From assembly GCA_007122185.1 (NCBI GenBank), contig SKUI01000197.1:1-6694 (forward strand): a DNA stretch of 6,694 nucleotides. The letters run 5' to 3'. A program made the translations under genes and the position numbers. This stretch comes from Rhodothermia bacterium (GTDB taxonomy: Bacteria; Bacteroidota; Rhodothermia; Balneolales; Natronogracilivirgulaceae). Within the stretch, counting starts at the first letter, position 1, and the number at the start of each line of letters is the position of its first letter. The notes under the pieces were generated by a model. It ran no database searches. It was given only the letters and a program-made list of their open reading frames with translations, and was not told the DNA's origin. Of this stretch, positions 1 to 6,694 are shown one piece after another.

Positions 1-2626
1 CATCCAGGACAAAGTCCTTATCGGCGGCGCGGTCGGCCGGAACTTCCACCTGCCCGCGCACCTTTCCGTTGACCTGCACGGCGTAGGTCTTGCTGTCGGC
101 CCTGAGCAACGCTTCCTCGAACTTTGGCCAGGGCTCGTAGGCCAGGGTCCGTTTCGGGCCTTGTGTTCCCTCCCGGGGCTCTCCGGAGGACTTTTCGGAG
201 GATTTTTCGTCAGCCATTATGGCATCATTTGCAAGTTCGCCAAGCTTTTCCCACAGCTCCTCGGACAGATGCGGCGCAAACGGAGAAAGCATGAGCAGAA
301 ATGGCCTCAGAACCTCAATAGGACGCACGTCCCACTTCATTGCTTCGTTCGTGAAGATCATGAGCGCCGAAATGGCCGTGTTGAACCGGTGCCCCTCGAT
401 ATCATCGGTAACTTTCCTGATGGTCTCGTGCAGGATCTTAAGCTGCGCCCGGTCCGGCTCCACAGATGGAGACCCGTCACTATTCACCGAACGCGCCACG
501 GCCTCGTTCACCTTGCCGGTCTCCTCATCCATCACCAGCCGCCAGACCCGCTTCAGAAACCGGTAGACCCCTTCCACACCCTGCATGCTCCAGGGTTTTA
601 CCTGCTCAAGCGGCCCCATGAACATTTCGTAGAGCCGGAGCGCATCGGCGCCGTATTTTTCAACCACATCATCCGGATTGATCACATTGCCGCGCGATTT
701 GGACATTTTGAATGAACGCGCATCCACCACCGTATCGGTACCCTTGATCACAAAGCGGTCACCCCGTTTTTCAACATCCTTTTCCTGCAGTTTGACACGC
801 TCAAATTCCTCGCTCATGCCACTGCGGTCGGCAGAAACATAATTACCCGCTGCATCCTTGTAAGCCGTGAACTCAAGCTCGCCAAGGATCATGCCCTGAT
901 TGACCAGTCGCTGAAACGGTTCTTTTGTGGATACGACCCCGATGTCATAAAGCACCTTGTGCCAGAACCGGGCATAAAGCAGGTGCAGGACGGCATGCTC
1001 TGCACCGCCTACGTACAAATCCACCGGCATCCAGTATTTTTCCTTTTCCGGATCCACCGGCCCCTGCTCGTAATCCGGACTGATGTAGCGCAGATAATAC
1101 CAGCAGGATCCGGCCCACTGCGGCATGGTATTGGTTTCCCGTACGGCCGGCTTTCCCGTCTCCGGGTCGGTCGTATTCACCCACTCCCCGGCCTTGGCCA
1201 ATGGCGGTTCTCCGGTTTTGGTCGGCTGGAAATCGTCCATTTCGGGAAGCGTGATCGGCAGATGATCTTCCGGAAGCGGTTTGGGCTTTCCGTCCACGTG
1301 GATCACCGGAAACGGTTCCCCCCAGTAACGCTGCCGCGAGAAAAGCCAGTCGCGCAGCTTATACGTCACCGCATATTTGCCCAGACCTTTCTGCTCCAGC
1401 CATTCCGTGATCACTTTCTTGGCCTCGTGAACCGGCAAATCATTTATGGAAACCTCTTCATTGGCAGAATTCACACAGATACCTTCTTCCGAGTCGACAT
1501 ATGCCTCTTTGGTGACATCCCCTCCTTTGACGACTTCAACGATTGGCAATTCGTACTTCCGGGCAAATTCCCAGTCCCGCTCGTCGTGACCCGGAACCGC
1601 CATGATGGCGCCGGTGCCATAGGACATCATCACGTAATCTGCAATCCAGACAGGGATCTCCTCATTGTTGACGGGATTGATGGCATAAGCACCGGTAAAG
1701 ACCCCGGTTTTGTCCTTATTGAGGTCGGTCCGGTCCAGGTCGGTCTTCCTGGCAGCCGTCTCACGGTAATCGGCCACGGCCTGTTTCTGAGCATCGGTCG
1801 TGACGCGGCCCACCAGCGGATGCTCCGGGGCCAGCACCATGTAGGTGGCGCCGAAAAGGGTATCGGGACGGGTAGTGAACACTTCAATGGTTTCTTCTGT
1901 TGCCTTTCTGTCGGTTTTCAGAGGAAAAACCACATTGGCTCCTTCCGATTTCCCTATCCAGTTGCGCTGCATTTCCTTGATGGATTCAGGCCAGTCCAGA
2001 TCCTCCAGGTCCTGCAGCAGCCGCTCGGCGTAGGCCGTGATTTTAAGCATCCACTGGCGCATCGGCTTGCGTTCAACGGGAAATCCACCCACCTCGCTCT
2101 TGCCGTCGATCACCTCCTCATTTGCCAGAACCGTCCCGAGTTCCGGACACCAGTTCACCGGCACACTTGCCTCGTAGGCCAACCCCTGCTCGTAAAGTTT
2201 GAGAAAGATCCACTGAGTCCAGCGGAAATACGCCGGATCCGTTGTGTTGACCTCCCGGTCCCAGTCATAGCTGAACCCGAGCGCCTGTAGCTGACGACGG
2301 AATCCGTCGATATTCTCATTTGTCGTTTCCCGCGGATGAGTGCCGGTTTTGATGGCATACTGCTCCGCAGGGAGGCCGAACGCATCCCATCCGATCGGAT
2401 GCAGCACATTATAGCCGATCATCCGCTTGTACCGGGCCAGGATATCGGTAGCCGTGTACCCCTCGGGATGCCCCACATGCAGACCGGAACTGCTCGGATA
2501 GGGAAACATGTCCAGGACATAGTACTTCGGACGTCCCCGGTCGTTGTCATCGGTTCGGAAGGTCTTGTTTTCAAGCCAGTACTGCTGCCATTTCGGTTCA
2601 ATCTCTGCGGGTCTGTATTCGCTCAT
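1..2626 (-). CDS. leuS: Leucyl-tRNA synthetase (LeuRS), 3' end cut by window edge
   Basis: This cytoplasmic class Ia aminoacyl-tRNA synthetase charges tRNA-Leu with leucine, using ATP, and edits mischarged tRNA. The frame gives 875 codons from the ATG at 2626 and is still open at the left edge. The product starts [17 protein letters not shown], typical of bacterial LeuRS. The HIGH-type signature is HVGH at residues 50-53, and the KMSKS loop is at 640-644. The CP1 editing domain shows the Thr-rich TTRPDT from residue 251 and [15 protein letters not shown] at 337-351, where D348 corresponds to the conserved editing aspartate. [10 protein letters not shown] and the C-terminal-domain motif VQVNGKVRG are also present. 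Only the last part of the small C-terminal domain is missing, judging by E. coli LeuRS (860 residues). The protein is longer than E. coli's partly because of a hydrophilic linker before the C-terminal domain, with an EKSSEKSS duplication at 807-814. No Shine-Dalgarno sequence precedes the start. The identification is secure. Confidence 0.98.
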   Translation of the reverse strand, partial: MSEYRPAEIEPKWQQYWLENKTFRTDDNDRGRPKYYVLDMFPYPSSSGLHVGHPEGYTATDILARYKRMIGYNVLHPIGWDAFGLPAEQYAIKTGTHPRETTNENIDGFRRQLQALGFSYDWDREVNTTDPAYFRWTQWIFLKLYEQGLAYEASVPVNWCPELGTVLANEEVIDGKSEVGGFPVERKPMRQWMLKITAYAERLLQDLEDLDWPESIKEMQRNWIGKSEGANVVFPLKTDRKATEETIEVFTTRPDTLFGATYMVLAPEHPLVGRVTTDAQKQAVADYRETAARKTDLDRTDLNKDKTGVFTGAYAINPVNNEEIPVWIADYVMMSYGTGAIMAVPGHDERDWEFARKYELPIVEVVKGGDVTKEAYVDSEEGICVNSANEEVSINDLPVHEAKKVITEWLEQKGLGKYAVTYKLRDWLFSRQRYWGEPFPVIHVDGKPKPLPEDHLPITLPEMDDFQPTKTGEPPLAKAGEWVNTTDPETGKPAVRETNTMPQWAGSCWYYLRYISPDYEQGPVDPEKEKYWMPVDLYVGGAEHAVLHLLYARFWHKVLYDIGVVSTKEPFQRLVNQGMILGELEFTAYKDAAGNYVSADRSGMSEEFERVKLQEKDVEKRGDRFVIKGTDTVVDARSFKMSKSRGNVINPDDVVEKYGADALRLYEMFMGPLEQVKPWSMQGVEGVYRFLKRVWRLVMDEETGKVNEAVARSVNSDGSPSVEPDRAQLKILHETIRKVTDDIEGHRFNTAISALMIFTNEAMKWDVRPIEVLRPFLLMLSPFAPHLSEELWEKLGELANDAIMADEKSSEKSSGEPREGTQGPKRTLAYEPWPKFEEALLRADSKTYAVQVNGKVRGQVEVPADRAADKDFVLD
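184..207. repeat. Two-copy 12-bp tandem duplication inside leuS
   Basis: CGGAGGACTTTT (184-195) is followed directly by CGGAGGATTTTT (196-207), which is identical except for one base. The period is a multiple of three, so the frame is kept. On the coding (minus) strand it gives the repeated residues EKSS EKSS (807-814 of LeuRS). It lies in a charged, probably disordered linker between the anticodon-binding helical bundle and the C-terminal domain. It looks like a small replication-slippage duplication tolerated in a flexible linker. Confidence 0.7.
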
Positions 2627-2887
2627 GTCAGATTATCTGTGGGATGTTCACTGATGCAGGATGACGGTGGATGCGGCCCGTAGCGGTGCCCCTATCCGTT
2701 AATTGTGAACAGGTAGCCGGACAGACCGTTTTGAGATGGATGAAGATACAGCTTTTTTTCGGCTAATTGAAGCTGCAACAGACCCTTTGCACTGCCTTTT
2801 GATTCTATATTACTTACTTTGAGAGGCAACACCTTGCTCATCTGGTGGTTGTAATCTCATTCTCAACTAACCAAGTAACAATCAGCC
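2627..2887. promoter_or_regulatory. Divergent intergenic region between leuS and the SDR gene
   Basis: These 261 bases separate two divergently transcribed genes, so promoters for both should lie here. The half nearest the SDR (about 2750-2880) is clearly AT-richer than the surrounding genes. For the rightward gene two weak candidates overlap. One is a sigma70-like pair, TTTGCA (2786-2791) and TATTAC (2808-2813), spaced 16 bases. The other is TTACTTTG (2814-2821), one base off the Bacteroidota -7 pattern TAnnTTTG, but the TTTG copies upstream at 2786 and 2798 are not well spaced for the -33 box. I saw no good match for the leuS promoter. No strong hairpin, riboswitch or leader peptide was recognised. 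The presence of promoters follows from gene arrangement, and the exact boxes are guesses. Confidence 0.4.
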
Positions 2888-3655
2888 ATGGCACCTGAAC
2901 GAATGGAAAACAACGAGACTTACAGCGGGAAAACTGTCATAGTCACCGGTGCGGCCAATGGTATAGGCCGGGCCGTCGCCAAAGCATTTGCCGCTGAACA
3001 TGCCTGGGTGATCCTGGCGGACATCGATGAACCGGCAGGAAGCGGGCTGGAGCGTTCGCTCAACGCATCGGGCGGCACCGCCTGGTTCCTGCGCACCGAT
3101 GTGTCCGAGCCCGATTCCATCCGTCGGATGATTGCCGAAACAGTCACAAGAACTGGACAAATCGATATCCTGATCAATAACGCAGGGATTTCTGTGCATG
3201 CATCCTTTGATGAACTGACTATGGACGAGTGGGACCGGGTCCTGAACACCAATCTCAGAGGTGCCTTTCTGTGCTCACAGGAGGCCATACGACATATGGC
3301 CAATGGCGGCGCAATCGTAAATATGGCATCCACCCGGGCACTGATGTCCGAGCCTGACTGGGAGGCGTATGCCGCATCAAAAGGCGGGCTGCTCTCGCTT
3401 ACCCATGCCATGGCCCTGTCGCTTGGCCCGAAAAGGATTACGGTAAACGCAATCTCGCCCGGATGGATCCACACCCGAGATCCCGAAAACCTCCGGAGTA
3501 TCGATCACAACCAGCACCCGGCAGGACGGGTCGGCAAACCTGAAGACATTGCAAGGGCTTGTCTATTCCTTTGCCACCCGGAAAACCGGTTTATCACAGG
3601 TGAGCAGCTGATCATTGACGGAGGCATGACCCGCAAGATGATCTATGAGGATTAG
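2888..3655 (+). CDS. Short-chain dehydrogenase/reductase (SDR), classical type, NAD-preferring
   Basis: This is a soluble 255-residue oxidoreductase of the classical SDR family (usual length about 250), with a single Rossmann-fold domain. The cofactor loop is TGAANGIG (residues 20-27). D45 in the ADID stretch after the second beta strand suggests NAD(H) rather than NADP(H). NNAG is at 97-100. The catalytic tetrad is N122, S148 (13 residues before Tyr), Y161 and K165 within YAASK. NAISPGWI (187-194) and a C-terminal ITGEQLIIDGG motif complete the family pattern. The substrate cannot be told from sequence. The start used is ATG 2888, but ATG 2903 (M6) is an equally plausible start because the Rossmann strand only begins near residue 15. 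Neither has a Shine-Dalgarno sequence. The gene diverges from leuS and converges on the LuxC-like gene with only 8 bases between the stops, leaving no room for an intergenic terminator. No sign of damage or foreign origin was seen. Confidence 0.93.
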   Translation: MAPERMENNETYSGKTVIVTGAANGIGRAVAKAFAAEHAWVILADIDEPAGSGLERSLNASGGTAWFLRTDVSEPDSIRRMIAETVTRTGQIDILINNAGISVHASFDELTMDEWDRVLNTNLRGAFLCSQEAIRHMANGGAIVNMASTRALMSEPDWEAYAASKGGLLSLTHAMALSLGPKRITVNAISPGWIHTRDPENLRSIDHNQHPAGRVGKPEDIARACLFLCHPENRFITGEQLIIDGGMTRKMIYED

Positions 3656-3663
3656 CACCTAAA

Positions 3664-4806
3664 TCAGGGATCCCAAAGCCATGCCAGCACATCGATCCCG
3701 TCCGGCTGCCAGTCGATGGGCGGTGACTGTGCTTCGGACAACGGCTCCAGGCGGATCTCCGGAACATCAGACAGCGGACCAGCACTATTTTGGGATAGCG
3801 TCTCCCGTCCGGCATACACATAAACCTGCTGCAGCTGCGGACCAAATTGACGGGCCAGGCGTACCACATCTTCCTTATTACCGGTCAGCCAGCAGATCAC
3901 ATCCTCCCTGCCCATCAATTCATGATCATCTGTAATGATTTGGCTGCCAATGTCATATACTTCTTTCCCTGTACTCTTCAGATAGCTTCTCCAGTAACTG
4001 ACACCGGGCTTTCTGTAATGTGACGGGGGATTCTTGCGTACGAATACTTCTGCGGCGTCGGCCAGGGATCCGGCTACTTCAGACAGGCTGCGCGGGGCCA
4101 CGACGACAGCCAGCGACCGGCAACCCCGCCCCTCATAACGCAGCATGGCTTCGATCAGACGTTGGCTCAACCGTACACTGTCCAACTGGAAATCCTCCTC
4201 ATCCAGCCACGCCATCGAAAACCGGGCTGTCCTGGGCAGGAAGCGTGCTTGAGAAGATGCCAGCCCGAGTTTATGGATACTCTGTTTCACCTCTTCGACG
4301 GATGACTCTGCGCCTGCAAAAAGCACCTTATCCACCCTGACCTTGTCCAGTTCTTCCAGGCGGGACGCCCATCCACCCAGCTGATCCGGCAGCCGTTTGC
4401 GCAACAGCCGCAAGAGCCCATCCGCCAGCCAGGGATCCCTTCGGGACAGCTTTCCATAGTAGACGGCTCCGGAGAGCAGTGTCGCGATGATATCCTGCAG
4501 CCCAACCAGCGGCAGATTGCCGGCATGCAGGCAGAGCACTTTCGGAATCTGCGCGGTTAGTGAGGGCATGGTCCCGGTGGACGTCCCCCTGTCCACACGA
4601 TCCACCCAGTCCTGCAACGCTTGCGGAGTGACCGTGGCGGAAACCTGCTTCAGCATGTGCATCACATCGTGACGTGGAAAAAGGCCCTCTGTGGCGGTAC
4701 GGTCGACTGTGATATCCAATATGCCATCTTCATTGTTTAACCAGGTATCGACGCCGTCGCAGATGCGTGCTATTCGTTCGGAAATTTGGTCAGTGGGTGC
4801 GGACAT
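3664..4806 (-). CDS. LuxC-family acyl-CoA reductase (acyl-protein/acyl-CoA to aldehyde)
   Basis: This 380-residue protein is recognised as the LuxC-type fatty acyl reductase family, a branch of the aldehyde-dehydrogenase fold. In luminous bacteria LuxC accepts an acyl group on a cysteine and reduces it to fatty aldehyde with NADPH. Visible features are a variable N-terminal part (1-85), the segment VLCLHAGNLPLVGLQD (90-105) in the nucleotide-binding region, VLFAGAESSVEEV (161-173), and YEGRGCRSLAVVV (224-236). In the last of these, C229 is the expected nucleophile of the GxxCR type seen in non-luminous members. It is shorter than Vibrio LuxC (about 480 residues) but close to Bacteroidota homologues. 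ATG 4806 is chosen because the frame is closed by a stop at 4840-4842, with no other ATG between. It lies 75 bases downstream of the LuxE-like gene, with a 21-bp tandem repeat in the gap. The family is well supported, but the physiological substrate is unknown. Confidence 0.85.
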   Translation of the reverse strand: MSAPTDQISERIARICDGVDTWLNNEDGILDITVDRTATEGLFPRHDVMHMLKQVSATVTPQALQDWVDRVDRGTSTGTMPSLTAQIPKVLCLHAGNLPLVGLQDIIATLLSGAVYYGKLSRRDPWLADGLLRLLRKRLPDQLGGWASRLEELDKVRVDKVLFAGAESSVEEVKQSIHKLGLASSQARFLPRTARFSMAWLDEEDFQLDSVRLSQRLIEAMLRYEGRGCRSLAVVVAPRSLSEVAGSLADAAEVFVRKNPPSHYRKPGVSYWRSYLKSTGKEVYDIGSQIITDDHELMGREDVICWLTGNKEDVVRLARQFGPQLQQVYVYAGRETLSQNSAGPLSDVPEIRLEPLSEAQSPPIDWQPDGIDVLAWLWDP

Positions 4807-4819
4807 AAGCGACTTGCAA

Positions 4820-4864
4820 TTATGTTTTAAATACAGACACTATCGTTTGAAATACAGAAACCAT
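4820..4864 (-). other. 14-codon open frame within the luxE-luxC spacer; probably not a gene
   Basis: An ATG at 4864 opens a frame of 14 codons ending in TAA (4822-4820), giving MVSVFQTIVSVFKT. The product repeats itself (VSVFQTI / VSVFKT) simply because the underlying DNA repeat has a 21-bp, seven-codon period. The frame differs from both flanking genes. It has no ribosome binding site beyond a run of A. It is recorded because a short upstream frame could affect translation of the LuxC-like gene, but chance is the more likely explanation. Confidence 0.12.
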
Positions 4865-4887
4865 TTTTTTAGAGACAGACACTATTC
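4825..4887. repeat. Three-copy 21-bp imperfect tandem repeat between the LuxE-like and LuxC-like genes
   Basis: Three adjacent 21-bp units lie at 4825-4845, 4846-4866 and 4867-4887. Their shared core is ACAGACACTAT at 4833 and again at 4875, and ACAGAAACCAT at 4854, all exactly 21 bases apart. By hand alignment unit 1 matches unit 2 at 16 of 21 positions and unit 3 at 17 of 21. In the direction of transcription the unit reads roughly TAGTGTCTGTATTTAAAA. The third unit overlaps the LuxE-like stop codon (TAG, 4884-4882) and last codon. The tract is AT-rich against its surroundings. A period of two helical turns would place a bound protein on one DNA face, but an RNA-level role or a decayed transposon end is also possible. 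Confidence 0.8.
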
Positions 4888-5955
4888 CACAAGAAAATTA
4901 CATCCGCGCAGTTCGGCATGATCCCACCGTCCAAGAACGCGGAAGGAACCGTCCGGCAGTGCCACACCGCGATCCTGTGTCAGGAAAAAAGCGAGCGAAT
5001 GTACATTTGCCAGGTCCATGACCCCAAGCAGCCCCTCCTCCCCGGACGGCTGCACCTGTTGCGGGTTCTCCGGGTTGCGCACCGTGATCCGCAGCCATGG
5101 AGGACAGTCGAAGCTTCCCTTTCCCGTATCCCAGGCCTGGCTGCACATCTCGGTCATTCCGTACTCCGAGTGGATGGATTCCGGCGGGAGGCCGAATCCA
5201 TCAGATAATCGCTTCCTCAGTTCCTCTTTTGAAAGCTCGCGCCGGTGGGTCTTCATTCCGCCGGTCTCCACAACGACGGCATCTTCGGGCAACTTCGGGG
5301 CGCCGGCGTCAATGATGTCCAGCAATCCGAATGCAGCCCCAAAAAGCATGATGCGACGTTTTTTTGCAGGGGTGGCACCCGGTTTTTCGGTTGCATTGGG
5401 CATTCTGCCAGAGCGGCGGTGGCGGCGTGTATTGAGGTACGTGACGGTGTTCAGGTTGGACAGGGTTGTCAGATCAGCGCCGGCCAGCGGTTGATCAAGC
5501 GGAAGGAACCGGCTTTGTCCCGTACCGTCGCGCTGGATCAGATGGTCGATCATGGCCACAAGCGATGATTCCGGGTTGTCGCTGTAGCCGGGAAGCCATG
5601 CAAGCAGTACAAATTCATGCGGATCGTAAAATTGGGAAAAGCCGCGATAGCACGACTCGTAATAGAGCCGCAGGTCAGCGACCTCATGGACGCTCTGCTT
5701 CATGCCCGTGGTGCCGCTGCTGCGAAAGACGGCCTGCGGCGATTCCAAATAATCCGCCTGCACAACCGTATCCCGAAAGACCTGAACCGGGATCAGCGGT
5801 ATAGAGCTGTTGTCCAACCCGTTCATGTTTTCGCAAAACCGCCGGTAAACGGGCTGATGTTCCAGTTGGTGACGGTACACGGTCCTCGCTTTGTCATCAA
5901 ACGGGATATCCGTGTTGAACAGATAATTACGCCAGGTAGTGTAAGATTGATTCAT
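4882..5955 (-). CDS. LuxE-family acyl-protein synthetase (adenylate-forming)
   Basis: This 357-residue protein matches the LuxE type, which activates a carboxylic (fatty) acid with ATP to acyl-AMP and carries the acyl group on its own cysteine before passing it to LuxC. It shows the phosphate-binding loop SSGTTGMK (79-86), SEYGMTEMCSQAW (263-275), the ANL aspartate-arginine pair at DR 328-329, and GRWDHAELRGC (342-352). The protein stops six residues after that motif start of the hinge, so it lacks the mobile C-terminal domain of ordinary acyl-CoA ligases, as LuxE does. C352, sixth from the end, corresponds to the acylated cysteine near the C-terminus of Vibrio LuxE. Length agrees with LuxE (about 370-380). 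The ATG at 5955 has an AT-rich leader (TTATTTATTC) and no Shine-Dalgarno sequence. It lies 73 bases after the NHL gene and directly upstream of the LuxC-like gene, its expected partner. An alternative label is phenylacetate-CoA-ligase-like. Confidence 0.87.
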   Translation of the reverse strand: MNQSYTTWRNYLFNTDIPFDDKARTVYRHQLEHQPVYRRFCENMNGLDNSSIPLIPVQVFRDTVVQADYLESPQAVFRSSGTTGMKQSVHEVADLRLYYESCYRGFSQFYDPHEFVLLAWLPGYSDNPESSLVAMIDHLIQRDGTGQSRFLPLDQPLAGADLTTLSNLNTVTYLNTRRHRRSGRMPNATEKPGATPAKKRRIMLFGAAFGLLDIIDAGAPKLPEDAVVVETGGMKTHRRELSKEELRKRLSDGFGLPPESIHSEYGMTEMCSQAWDTGKGSFDCPPWLRITVRNPENPQQVQPSGEEGLLGVMDLANVHSLAFFLTQDRGVALPDGSFRVLGRWDHAELRGCNFLVE

Positions 5956-6028
5956 GAATAAATAATGGTTCTAGCCGGATCAACGGTCCACCATAGAGCC
6001 GCTGAATCGGATGGATGCAGCCCGTGCC

Positions 6029-6694
6029 TTACTCGGTCAGTGCCACACGGACAAGCATTCTGCTTGAGAGTAAATAAATGATATCATCGCGCACATCAAA
6101 ACTGTGCCAGCCGGCATAGGGACCGGGACGCTCACGTTCCCGCGCGTAAGCGGCTCCAGGAGCTGCCGGCAATTTCTGGAAACGTATCACCTCACCACCG
6201 GTTCCGATCTGCAGCACGTTGTCAGTGCCCAGCATCCAGAGTGATCCACCGGAGGCCCGCAGCGACCGGACCGGTTCCGGGGCATAGATGAAACCGAGAT
6301 AGGATCCCCTCGTGCTGAACCGATGGATCAGCTCTCCCCTTTCACCGGCCACCCATAATTCATCATCCAGAATGGCCATGGCTACGGGAATGATGCGGCC
6401 CTCTTCACCGAACAGCCCAAAATCGAGCTCGTACTGGCCATGGCTGTCAAACCGATACAGCACATGCCGGTCCTCATCAAAAAAGAAAATCGTGCCAGCG
6501 GGATCCACGACCAGCCTGGCAGGCATGTACCGCGATGGAAGTCCGGACCGTTGCGGCATGCGCAGGGTCGAAAGATACTGCAGCCTCCGGTCAAACACCT
6601 GGATGCGGCGATTGTTCCGGTCGGCTACGTAGATTTTCAGTTCGTTTGTGGGGTCAATTGTGACAGGCAGATCGAACTGGTAGTCGCCGTTGCC
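6029..6694 (-). CDS. NHL-repeat / six-bladed beta-propeller protein, 5' part beyond the window
   Basis: The frame is open from the right edge to the TAA at 6031-6029, giving 221 residues. The nearest start-like codon (GTG 6598) is not a real start, because the reading continues upstream through IYVADRNNRRIQVFD, a textbook NHL-repeat strand pair. Successive blade-like units can be seen: VADRNNRRIQVFD (23-35), FFFDEDRHVLYRFDSHG (70-86), LWVAGERGELIHRFSTRG (113-130), LWMLGTDNVLQIGTGG (151-166) and IIYLLSSRMLVRV (204-216). A Pro/Ala/Arg-rich excursion (175-193) interrupts the last two blades. Such propellers are ligand- or protein-binding scaffolds and are often exported, but the N-terminus that would show a signal peptide is outside the window. 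It may be co-transcribed with the LuxE-like gene 73 bases downstream. No strong terminator hairpin is visible in that gap. The function is unknown. Confidence 0.82.
   Translation of the reverse strand, partial: GNGDYQFDLPVTIDPTNELKIYVADRNNRRIQVFDRRLQYLSTLRMPQRSGLPSRYMPARLVVDPAGTIFFFDEDRHVLYRFDSHGQYELDFGLFGEEGRIIPVAMAILDDELWVAGERGELIHRFSTRGSYLGFIYAPEPVRSLRASGGSLWMLGTDNVLQIGTGGEVIRFQKLPAAPGAAYARERERPGPYAGWHSFDVRDDIIYLLSSRMLVRVALTE

Noticed and set aside
959..2290. A 443-codon open frame on the plus strand
   Set aside because: It lies entirely antisense to leuS, whose frame has intact motifs throughout. The product shows no recognisable domain and is rich in Arg, His, Pro and Phe, as expected for the shadow of a GC-rich gene.
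2680..2700. AGGGGCACCGC on the minus strand upstream of leuS, resembling the T-box core AGGGTGGCACCGC
   Set aside because: Two bases of the core are missing, no specifier stem or terminator/antiterminator pair is apparent, and the T-box is not expected in the suggested lineage. The likeness is probably chance.
2645..2711. Inverted pair TGTTCAC / GTGAACA around the leuS leader
   Set aside because: A 7-base match with a loop of over 50 bases is expected by chance in a region of this size, and no regulator site is recognised.
4825..4887. Possible CRISPR-like array
   Set aside because: There are only three imperfect units, directly abutting with no unique spacers, so it is a tandem repeat and not CRISPR.
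5018..5494. Plus-strand open frames across 4918-5961
   Set aside because: All are antisense to the LuxE-like gene, mutually overlapping, and without recognisable domains.
5956..6028. Terminator or promoter between the NHL gene and the LuxE-like gene
   Set aside because: Only weak, short complementary stretches were seen (around CCGGATC / GGTCC) with no T-run at the right place, and no well-spaced promoter boxes.
6029..6598. A complete 189-codon gene starting at GTG 6598
   Set aside because: The frame continues upstream to the window edge and encodes an NHL repeat across the supposed start, so the gene is a partial longer one.

Overview
The window is a stretch of bacterial chromosome, moderately GC-rich by eye, with short AT-rich gaps between genes. 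It holds five protein genes, and two of them run off the window edges. None of the four visible start codons has a Shine-Dalgarno-like GGAGG upstream. Instead the leaders are plain or AT-rich. This fits the Bacteroidota and their relatives (the Balneolota/Rhodothermota branch is one possibility). LuxC-like plus LuxE-like pairs in non-luminous genomes point the same way. The assignment is an inference and is only loosely supported.

Layout. Positions 1-2626 (minus) hold a nearly complete leucyl-tRNA synthetase, leuS, missing only its extreme C-terminus. Positions 2627-2887 are a divergent intergenic region that must carry the promoters for leuS (leftward) and for the next gene (rightward). Positions 2888-3655 (plus) encode a classical short-chain dehydrogenase/reductase with an intact catalytic tetrad and an NAD-type Asp after the second strand. 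Eight bases after its stop it meets the end of the minus-strand LuxC-like acyl-CoA reductase (3664-4806). Upstream of that, on the same strand, is a LuxE-like adenylate-forming acyl-protein synthetase (4882-5955). Farther upstream is the 3' part of an NHL-repeat beta-propeller gene (6029 to beyond 6694). The three minus-strand genes are separated by 73 and 75 bases and may form one transcription unit.

Function. In luminous bacteria LuxE activates a fatty acid as acyl-AMP and holds it on a cysteine near its C-terminus. LuxC then takes the acyl group on its own cysteine and reduces it to a fatty aldehyde with NADPH. Both cysteines appear to be present here (LuxE-like C352, LuxC-like C229). No luciferase (luxAB) or thioesterase (luxD) is visible, so the pair looks like a stand-alone carboxylic-acid reductase module whose substrate and purpose cannot be read from the sequence. 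The neighbouring SDR could act on the aldehyde product, but it is on the opposite strand and the link is speculative.

The most unusual non-coding feature is a three-copy, 21-bp-period imperfect tandem repeat (4825-4887). It fills most of the gap between the LuxE-like and LuxC-like genes and overlaps the LuxE stop codon. I found no RNA gene, CRISPR array, complete mobile element or convincing terminator.
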